Source of the DNA: Acidimicrobiia bacterium
GTDB lineage: Bacteria; Actinomycetota; Acidimicrobiia; Acidimicrobiales; Aldehydirespiratoraceae
Assembly (NCBI GenBank): GCA_022824605.1
Contig: JAJDZO010000403.1
Span: 1-5,368, forward strand
Length of the DNA: 5,368 nt
Reading direction: 5' to 3'
Shown here: positions 1 through 5,039 of the stretch, in pieces
Layout: each line of letters starts with the position of its first letter
How positions within the stretch are numbered: the first letter of the stretch is position 1
Program-made: the position numbers and the translations under genes
Notes under the pieces: generated by a model
The model's input: only the letters and a program-made list of their open reading frames with translations
Told to the model about the DNA's origin: nothing
Databases searched by the model: none

Positions 1-539
1 TCCAGGATGCGGCCCGCGCCAAGGCGCTTGAGGCCCGCGAACTCGACGACGCCGCCGACGCCGAGGAGGCCGCGGGCAACACGGCGCGTGCTGAAGAGCT
101 GCGAAACGCCGCGGTCGAAGCCAAAGCGGACGAGGGCGTTCTTGGCGCCGAGTGGTCCTCGAAGCGGTCGGAGGCGCAGCGTAAGGGCGATGTGATCTTC
201 AACGGCTTCGAGTCGGACGGTTCCCGCCTGGGCATCTGGACGCTCCTCGCAGGCGTCGCGGCGCTGGGCCTGGCACTGCCGGCGATTGGCGTCTTCGGTG
301 TCGATGAGGGCCTGCGCTACCGATGGAGCGCCCTGGTCGGCGGCATCGGGCTTGCGTTGGCGCTCGTTCCGCTCGGCTGGATAGTGACCATCGTGCGGGT
401 TGCCGAGACGAACTTCGTGTCGGGCGCGGGCGCCGTGTTTGCTCTTGCGGCCGGCGTGACGATTCTCGCCACTTCGCGCGGCACCCTCAGCGAGTTCGAC
501 CGCAACAAGATCTACGACGAGATCCCCCAAGACGCCTGA
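1..539 (+). CDS. Unrecognised membrane protein, 3' part (5' end outside window)
   Basis: The frame is open from the window edge (first whole codon at 3) to a TGA at 537-539, giving 178 residues of a longer protein. Residues 1 to about 62 are rich in Ala, Glu, Arg and Lys and look like a charged amphipathic helix or coiled coil. Three hydrophobic segments follow, at about 77-100, 109-131 and 141-157, joined by short loops, and then a charged tail ending in DEIPQDA. A GTG at 192 (codon 64) could be read as a start. The upstream codons keep the same G/C-ending third positions and helical composition, so I take the gene to begin before the window. I do not recognise the family. It is not a canonical ABC permease, and nothing links it functionally to the betaine-binding gene 142 bp downstream, which has its own promoter. 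Coding status is fairly sure; function is unknown. Confidence 0.7.
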   Translation, partial: QDAARAKALEARELDDAADAEEAAGNTARAEELRNAAVEAKADEGVLGAEWSSKRSEAQRKGDVIFNGFESDGSRLGIWTLLAGVAALGLALPAIGVFGVDEGLRYRWSALVGGIGLALALVPLGWIVTIVRVAETNFVSGAGAVFALAAGVTILATSRGTLSEFDRNKIYDEIPQDA

Positions 540-553
540 ACGTGCTGAAGGAG

Positions 554-570
554 CGGCGACGGCTTCGCCG
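554..570 (+). terminator. Small hairpin after the membrane-protein gene
   Basis: CGGCGA (554-559) pairs perfectly with TCGCCG (565-570) around a 5-nt loop, 14 bp past the stop codon. There is no T run behind it, so it is only a possible weak terminator. In DNA this GC-rich, a 6-bp stem can occur by chance. Confidence 0.25.
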
Positions 571-611
571 GCCGGCGGATTGGGCGCGTCAGGACGGAGC
601 CGTACGTCGCG

Positions 612-640
612 TTGATCCTAGGCCCGTTTCCGTCTAGCCT
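612..640 (+). promoter_or_regulatory. Putative sigma-70-type promoter of the betaine-binding protein gene
   Basis: A -35-like TTGATC (612-617) and a -10-like TAGCCT (635-640) are separated by exactly 17 nt. The -10 fits the TAGNNT/TANNNT form common in actinobacterial housekeeping promoters. Transcription would start near 647 and give a leader of about 35 nt that contains the Shine-Dalgarno site. The match is by eye only. Confidence 0.5.
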
Positions 641-667
641 TCAATCCGGCCCAACAAGCCCCACCCT

Positions 668-674
668 AGGAGGG
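668..674 (+). promoter_or_regulatory. Shine-Dalgarno site of the betaine-binding protein gene
   Basis: AGGAGGG lies 7 nt before the ATG at 682. It is an almost ideal anti-16S match and supports the ATG at 682 over the in-frame ATG at 688. Confidence 0.8.
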
Positions 675-681
675 AACCCCA

Positions 682-1953
682 ATGAAGATGAATAAGCGCG
701 CGAGCATCTTGCTCGCTCTGCTTGCGGCTTTCGCTCTGATCGCGGCGTCATGCGGCGACGACGACGAGGAGACCACGGTCGAACCAGCTGCTCCGGCGGT
801 CGAAGAGCCGATGGCTGAGGAAGAGCCGATGGCCGAGGAAGAGCCGATGGCCGAGGAAGAGCCCATGGCTGAGGAAGAGCCGATGGCCGAGGAGGAGCCG
901 ATGGCCGAGGAAGAGCCGGGGCTGCCTGGAGAGGGCGTGTCTGTCCTTGCCGGCCGGGCCAACTGGTCGAGCGGCTACTTCCAGGCGGAGCTGTACAAGC
1001 TTCTGCTTGAGGAGCTGGGATACGAAGTGTCGAATCCGGCTGACATCGAGCTCGGTCCAAGCAACGGCTACACCGCGATGGCGCTCGGCGAGATGGACTA
1101 CTGGCCCAACAGCTGGTACCCGGGCCACCTGTCGTGGCTGCAGAACGAGCTTCCCGACGGGTCGTTGGTGGAGGAATACGTCACCATCGTCGGTGAAGAG
1201 ATGATCGCAGGCGGCTTGCAGGGGTTCCTGGTCACTAGGTCTTTCGCCGACGAGTATGGCGTCTACACGATGGACGAGTTGAACCGCAACGCCGATGCAC
1301 TGGCTGCCTTCGACGCTACGGATGCGGTCCCCGGCAATGGCGTCGCCGACATCTTCGGATGCCCCGAGGACTGGACCTGCGACGACATCATCGAGAGTCA
1401 GATCGCGTTCAGCGGCTGGGACAACATCACCCAGACCAAGGCCGGCTACGACGCCATGTTCGCTCAGGCGGTGGACAACGCTGACGACGGACTTCCGATG
1501 GTGATGTACACCTGGACCCCGACGGCGTACCTCACCCAGCTTCGTCCCGGCGACAACGTGTACTGGATGGGCGTCGAGAACGTCATCGACGATTCCAATC
1601 CCCTCGGGATCGAGGGTGGCGAAGCCTGGAGCCAGCTCGGCCCTGAAGGCCAGCCCGTGAATGCCAAGCTCAGCTCGGAGCTGTGCCCGGCGGCGGCTGA
1701 CGCCGCGGACGGCCTTTGCCAGCTCGGCTGGATCGCAGCCGACATCCTGGTCACGGCCAACAACGACTTCCTGGCCGCCAATCCGGCCGCTGGGGCGCTG
1801 TTCGAGGCGGTCACACTGTCGGTCATCGACGTTTCGCTGGCCAACGTTGCTCAGGGCGACGGCGAGGATCCTCGTGACATCGCCGCCCAATGGATCGCCG
1901 ACAACCGCGACGTGGTCGACGGTTGGATCGACGCTGCACTAGCTGCGGCCTAA
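682..1953 (+). CDS. proX: Glycine betaine/proline betaine ABC transporter substrate-binding lipoprotein (ProX/OpuAC family)
   Basis: This 423-residue protein should be a lipid-anchored receptor that captures quaternary-ammonium (or sulfonium) osmolytes outside the membrane and passes them to an ABC transporter. Residues 1-23 form a signal peptide (Lys/Arg start, hydrophobic core) ending in the lipobox AAS-Cys24. An acidic linker follows, with six PMAEEE repeats (43-78). The binding domain runs from about 87 to the end. Matches to E. coli ProX, recalled from memory, include a GC-x4-WxC loop (C227, W231, C233), which corresponds to the ProX disulfide loop carrying an aromatic-box Trp. They also include YTWTP (W278), a YWPNSWYPGH segment (141-149) and the C-terminal VDGWIDAAL. 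Other aromatic candidates for the cation box are W95, Y99, W141 and W145. The protein is longer than E. coli ProX, largely because of the repeat linker. No permease or ATPase gene adjoins it in the window. The ligand may be glycine betaine, proline betaine or DMSP; sequence alone does not decide. Confidence 0.93.
   Translation: MKMNKRASILLALLAAFALIAASCGDDDEETTVEPAAPAVEEPMAEEEPMAEEEPMAEEEPMAEEEPMAEEEPMAEEEPGLPGEGVSVLAGRANWSSGYFQAELYKLLLEELGYEVSNPADIELGPSNGYTAMALGEMDYWPNSWYPGHLSWLQNELPDGSLVEEYVTIVGEEMIAGGLQGFLVTRSFADEYGVYTMDELNRNADALAAFDATDAVPGNGVADIFGCPEDWTCDDIIESQIAFSGWDNITQTKAGYDAMFAQAVDNADDGLPMVMYTWTPTAYLTQLRPGDNVYWMGVENVIDDSNPLGIEGGEAWSQLGPEGQPVNAKLSSELCPAAADAADGLCQLGWIAADILVTANNDFLAANPAAGALFEAVTLSVIDVSLANVAQGDGEDPRDIAAQWIADNRDVVDGWIDAALAAA
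805..915 (+). repeat. 18-bp in-frame tandem repeat encoding (PMAEEE)x6
   Basis: Six consecutive copies of an 18-bp unit, GAGCCSATGGCYGAGGAR in consensus, encode PMAEEE at residues 43-78 of the lipoprotein. Copies differ only at synonymous third positions (ccg/ccc, gct/gcc, gaa/gag), so the peptide repeat is exact. It lies between the lipidated Cys24 and the folded domain and probably acts as a flexible, strongly acidic tether. Copy number is likely to vary between strains through slippage. Confidence 0.9.
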
Positions 1954-1961
1954 CCGATCGG

Positions 1962-1980
1962 GAGGCCTGCGGCCTCTTTC
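1962..1980 (+). terminator. Short hairpin with TTTC tail directly after proX
   Basis: GAGGCC (1962-1967) and GGCCTC (1971-1976) form a perfect 6-bp stem around a TGC loop, 8 bp past the proX stop. TTTC follows. This resembles a compact intrinsic terminator for proX, but the T tract is very short. Confidence 0.4.
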
Positions 1981-1994
1981 GAAGATCAACAGTT

Positions 1995-2024
1995 GAGTGG
2001 GCGGGGCTTCGGTCCCGCCCACTC
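1995..2024. terminator. UUCG-capped hairpin between convergent genes, probable bidirectional terminator
   Basis: GAGTGGGCGGG (1995-2005) pairs perfectly with CCCGCCCACTC (2014-2024). A G-T pair (2006/2013) and a C-G pair (2007/2012) continue the stem and close a TTCG tetraloop (2008-2011), the exceptionally stable C(UUCG)G cap. The element sits between the 3' ends of proX (+) and the MttB-family gene (-), so it could stop transcription from both sides. No clear T run follows on either strand, as is common in high-GC actinobacteria. Confidence 0.65.
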
Positions 2025-2044
2025 GGCGTCTACCGGCTCTTCCT

Positions 2045-3564
2045 CTACGGGTCGCCGTCGCCGATCACGCGCTTGCGGCGTTCGACGTAGTCGTCGAGTT
2101 GCTCCCGCCGGGCGCTGTCGAGCGGCGGTTCGCTGTATTCGGCCAGTGCCGCCTGCCACACGGCGGTCGCCCGCTGGGTGGCGTTCAGCCCGCCAGAGTC
2201 GGCCCAGGCGCCGTGGTTCTGCCAGTCCGAGATCAGTGGCGGGTAGAAGGCGGTCTCATAGCGTTCGAGGGTGTGCTCGTCGCCGAGAAATGGCCGCCGG
2301 TGGGCACCCGCTCCATGGCGTCGAAGGCCAGGTCCGGCCCTGAGCAGGGGACCGGCGTCAGGAACTCCATGGTCTGCTGGAGCATCTCCACGTCGAGGAT
2401 CAGCTTCTCGTAGCTGGCCTGCAGCCCGCCCTCCATCCACCCGGCGGCGTGGTACACGAGGTTGGCGCCACCGAGAACGCAGCCCCACAGAGACATCTGC
2501 GTCTCGTAGGCGGCCTGTGCGTCCACCACGTTCGACGCGCTCGAGTTCGAGGCCCGGTAGGGGAGCCCGTAGCGGCGGGCGAGCTGGCCCGAGGCCACGT
2601 TGGCCTTCACCTGTTCGGGCGTGCCGAAGGCGGGTGCCCCCGAGCGCATGTCCACGTTGGAGGTGAACGCGCCGTACAGCACGGGAGCGCCGGGCCGCAC
2701 GAGCTGTGTGAGCGCGATCCCGAACAGTGCTTCGGCGTTCTGCTGGGCCAGCGCGGCCGCCAGGGTCACTGGGGCCATGGCGCCCATCAGGGTGAAGGGC
2801 GTCACCGACACCGGCTGTCCGTGTTCGGCCATGGTCATGAGCCCGCTGGCCATCTCGGCGTCGAAGCGGCGCGGCGAGTTGACGCTGATGATCGTGGTCA
2901 CCCCCGGCGCGGCCGCCATGTCGTCGAGGCTGTCGCCTCGGCTGATGGCCATCATCTGGATCCCGTCGAGCGCTCGGCCTCGGCCGATGGAGGTGCAGTG
3001 ATACGACAGGTCCGACAGCATCAGGTTGGCCCGGTAGGCGTCGAGGTGGCGGGTGTTGGCCGGCAGCTCCATCGGTGCGACCACCTGGTTGCCGATGATG
3101 TGTATGGCGTTGAAGTAGTGGGCCAGCCGGATGAAGTTCTCGTAGTCGGCCATGTTGGAGGCCCGGCGACCCTCGATCTCGTCATGCACCGCGGCCGGGC
3201 CGGCCACCAAGCCGAAAGCCATGCTGCGGCCTCCGATCCGCAGCTGCTTGGACGGGTTGCGGGAGGTGAGCGTGAAGCTGCTCGGTGCGGTGGCCAATGC
3301 GGCCTCAACGATGTCGGCGCCGATCCGCACGACCTCGCCGTCGATCTTCGCGCCGGCGTCGGCAAACAGCCTGCGGGCCTCCGGTGACCACAATTCGATG
3401 CCCAGTTCCTCCAGGACCCTCGTTGACGCCGTGTGGATGGCCGACAGACCCTCGGCGTCGAGCACCTCCAGAGTGCCGTGAGGGTTCTCCACCGATCGCC
3501 AAGGCAGCTGCGCGATCGCAGATGACCTCGTTGGGGACCGAACCCGACCTCGTCTGACCATCAC
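2045..3564 (-). CDS. Trimethylamine methyltransferase (MttB/COG5598) family protein, interrupted by a one-base frameshift
   Basis: MttB-family proteins take a methyl group from trimethylamine or, in non-pyrrolysine members such as MtgB, from glycine betaine or related quaternary amines, and pass it to a corrinoid protein. The first frame gives 443 residues to a TGA at 2233-2235. Family-like features are PW and LEVLDAEGLSAIH near the N terminus (21-44), a QQNAEAL helix (274-280), and a C-terminal core with GGAN (365-368), HAAGWMEGG (372-380), ASYEKLILD (383-391) and GGHF (423-426). After F426 the frame becomes unlike the family. The next frame over continues exactly as expected with LGDEHTLERYETAFYPP and runs to a TAG at 2045-2047. 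Restoring one base gives about 506 residues, a normal family length. There is no in-frame amber codon inside, so this is a non-pyrrolysine member. The start is GTG 3564 or the adjacent ATG 3561; no Shine-Dalgarno site is visible. The gene is convergent with proX and divergent from the DddP-like gene. Substrate is unknown; a betaine is plausible from its neighbours. Confidence 0.88.
2284..2290 (-). other. Frameshift site in the MttB-family gene
   Basis: On the minus strand the codons read cat-ttc (His425, Phe426; 2292-2287) and then tcg-gcg in the wrong frame. One extra base, most simply a C giving ttc-ctc-ggc-gac, restores HF-LGDEH and the family C terminus. The missing base falls between 2287 and 2286. 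The local context is not a canonical X-XXY-YYZ slippery heptamer. A real deletion or an assembly or sequencing error in a CC pair is therefore likelier than programmed slippage. Confidence 0.85.
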
Positions 3565-3586
3565 GTCCAGTAAATCAGCTGGTCTG
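3562..3586. promoter_or_regulatory. Divergent start region shared by the MttB-family and DddP-like genes
   Basis: Only 22 bp separate the outermost starts of the two divergent genes. This is the one AT-richer patch nearby, centred on AGTAAATC (3569-3576). Read minus, TTTACT (3574-3569) could be a -10 for a leaderless mttB-type message starting at ATG 3561. Read plus, TAAATC (3571-3576) is a poor -10 for the other gene. GACCA (3556-3560) and TGGTC (3580-3584) form a weak inverted repeat across the gap. Overlapping control is plausible but no element is convincing. Confidence 0.3.
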
Positions 3587-4936
3587 ATGTCTCGCGTTGG
3601 CCCGACTTGCGGGCAGAATCTCGCCGTGGGTTCGCAGAGGCACCGGCCGAGGATCGGTGCGGGCCGGACGGTGCCGCCGGAGTGGTTGCTTGATCATGGG
3701 GATCGCAACATGCATGCGCTGGGGCCCGGGCCCGAACTTGAGGCGGAATGGACGGCTGCCGGCCTGGCGCTGCCCGACCGCACCGCCATCCGCCGCTACC
3801 GGTTGGAGCGGGTGCGGGCGCAGCTGCGGGCCGCGGGGTGCGACGCGGCCCTGCTGTACGACCCGCTGAACGTCCGCTACGCCACCGACACCACCAACAT
3901 GTCGATTTGGACGATGCACAACGCGGTCCGCTACGCGTTGGTGGCCGCCGACGGTCCGGTGGTGGTGTTCGAGTTCTCCAAAGGCGAGTTCCTCGACACC
4001 CACTCCGAGGTGGTGGACGAGATCCGTCCGGGCCTGTCCTACATCTACTTCTACGCCGGGTCGCGGGCCGCTGATGTCGCCGACCGCTGGGCGGCGGAGA
4101 TCGTCGACCTGCTCAATGAGCACGGCCGGGGCGACCGGCGGTTGGCCGTCGACCGGATCGACGTGATCGGCATTCAAGCACTCCAGAGGCACGGAGTGGA
4201 CCTCCTCGACGCCGACGAGCTGATGGAGGAGGCTCGGGTGGTGAAGTCCTCGGAGGAGATCGCAGCCATGCGCTGCGCCGTCCATGCCTGCGAGTCGGCC
4301 ATCGCGGAGATGCGGGCCGCCTTCGAGCCGGGCGTCACCGAGATGGCGCTGTGGTCGGTGCTGCAGGCCGGCAACCACGCCCGCTACGGCGAGTGGATCG
4401 AGACCCGCCTGCTGGCGTCGGGGCCACGCACCAACCCGTGGTACCAGGAGGTCAGCAGCCGGCGGGTGCAGGCCGGGGAATTGATGGGCTTCGACACCGA
4501 CATGGTCTGTGCCTACGGAGCCTGCGTGGACATGTCGCGCACCTGGCTCTGTGGCGACGGTCGCCCCACCGCGGCCCAACACGACGTGTGGTCGCTGGCC
4601 GCCGAACAGATCGAACGCAACACCGAACTTCATCAGCCGGGCGCCTCGGTGCGAGACATCGTGGAGCGTGCCTGGTACCCGTCGCTCGACGACTACAACT
4701 GCTACACGGTGCTGTCGCACGGCGTCGGGCTGTGCGACGAGTTCCCGTCGGTGTTCACCCGCGAGCGCTGGGGACGTGCCGGTTACGACGCGGTTCTGGC
4801 CCCCGGCACGGTCATGTGCATCGAAGCCTTCGTCGGCCCCAAGACCGGCGGCGAGGGCGTCAAGCTAGAACAGCAGGTCCTCATAACCGAGACCGGCAAC
4901 GAACTGCTCACGAAGTACCCCCTCAGCCTCGTGTAG
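3587..4936 (+). CDS. dddP: DddP-like M24-fold metalloenzyme, candidate DMSP lyase
   Basis: DddP cleaves DMSP to dimethyl sulfide, acrylate and a proton. It has the M24 (creatinase/aminopeptidase P) fold but is a lyase with a dimetal site. The 449-residue ORF has the usual two-part layout: a creatinase-like N-terminal domain (about 60-240, with DPLNVRYATDT and FEFSKGEFL) and a pita-bread catalytic domain (about 245-445). The DddP-type segment SGPRTNPWYQE precedes FDTDM. Metal ligands are visible at D303, D305, D315, H378, E413 and E428. Their spacing matches the ligands I recall for Ruegeria lacuscaerulensis DddP (D295, D297, D307, H371, E406, E421), with one residue fewer between D315 and H378. 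HGVGLCDE places D384 where DddP has its catalytic Asp377. The start is uncertain. ATG 3587 gives about the family length, but the first 40 codons have weaker third-position bias. GTG 3671, TTG 3686 and ATG 3710 (GGGGA 7 nt upstream) are alternatives; the DddP-like similarity seems to begin just before Met42. Another M24 activity (ectoine hydrolase, creatinase, peptidase) is possible but fits less well. Confidence 0.85.
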   Translation: MSRVGPTCGQNLAVGSQRHRPRIGAGRTVPPEWLLDHGDRNMHALGPGPELEAEWTAAGLALPDRTAIRRYRLERVRAQLRAAGCDAALLYDPLNVRYATDTTNMSIWTMHNAVRYALVAADGPVVVFEFSKGEFLDTHSEVVDEIRPGLSYIYFYAGSRAADVADRWAAEIVDLLNEHGRGDRRLAVDRIDVIGIQALQRHGVDLLDADELMEEARVVKSSEEIAAMRCAVHACESAIAEMRAAFEPGVTEMALWSVLQAGNHARYGEWIETRLLASGPRTNPWYQEVSSRRVQAGELMGFDTDMVCAYGACVDMSRTWLCGDGRPTAAQHDVWSLAAEQIERNTELHQPGASVRDIVERAWYPSLDDYNCYTVLSHGVGLCDEFPSVFTRERWGRAGYDAVLAPGTVMCIEAFVGPKTGGEGVKLEQQVLITETGNELLTKYPLSLV

Positions 4937-4973
4937 CTGGTCGCGACGGCTGACCCGGATGACACACGGACTA

Positions 4974-4987
4974 GGCGCTGAGGCGCC
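4974..4987 (+). terminator. Small GC hairpin after the DddP-like gene
   Basis: GGCGC (4974-4978) and GCGCC (4983-4987) can pair around TGAG, 38 bp past the stop codon. The stem is only 5 bp and no T tract follows, so it is a weak terminator candidate. Confidence 0.25.
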
Positions 4988-5003
4988 GCCACACAAGCCG
5001 CGG

Positions 5004-5030
5004 TTGCAGCGGTTCGCATGGAACTAGATT
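5004..5030 (+). promoter_or_regulatory. Possible promoter of the dehydrogenase gene, leaderless transcript
   Basis: A -10-like TAGATT (5025-5030) lies 9 bp before the ATG at 5040, so transcription would start within a few bases of the start codon. No Shine-Dalgarno site is present, which fits a leaderless message as is common in actinobacteria. TTGCAG (5004-5009) could be the -35, but the 15-nt spacer is short. Confidence 0.4.
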
Positions 5031-5039
5031 CTCCGGTCG

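Noticed and set aside
192..539. GTG at 192 as the start of a separate 115-residue membrane protein
   Set aside because: The same frame is open upstream to the window edge with coding-like codon use, and no Shine-Dalgarno site precedes the GTG.
617..670. Two CCTAGG palindromes (617-622 and 665-670) flanking the proX leader
   Set aside because: Six-base palindromes of this kind are expected by chance. One overlaps the Shine-Dalgarno site and the other the promoter spacer, with no larger shared motif.
748..1890. Long minus-strand ORF of 380 codons opposite proX
   Set aside because: It mirrors the codon bias of the plus-strand gene. The product is low-complexity His/Arg/Val-rich sequence with no recognisable domain, while proX is clearly identified.
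2233..2235. Stop codon of the first MttB frame as a pyrrolysine or recoded site
   Set aside because: The stop is TGA, not TAG. It lies in the out-of-frame tail after family similarity has already ended, and it is not aligned with a conserved active-site position.
2280..2295. Programmed -1 frameshifting to make the full MttB-family protein
   Set aside because: Re-reading one C would give the right product, but there is no canonical slippery heptamer, and I could not identify a downstream stimulatory structure. A simple one-base error or deletion is more economical.
2449..3387. Plus-strand ORF of 312 codons opposite the MttB-family gene
   Set aside because: It is an antisense shadow with His/Gly/Arg-rich low-complexity composition. 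The minus-strand product matches a known family throughout.
3556..3584. GACCA/TGGTC inverted repeat as an operator between the divergent genes
   Set aside because: The 5-bp arms are 19 bp apart, and extending them by one base gives a mismatch. This is too weak to call a regulator site.
3575..4720. Minus-strand ORF of 381 codons opposite the DddP-like gene
   Set aside because: It is an antisense shadow of a well-supported gene and shows no family motifs.
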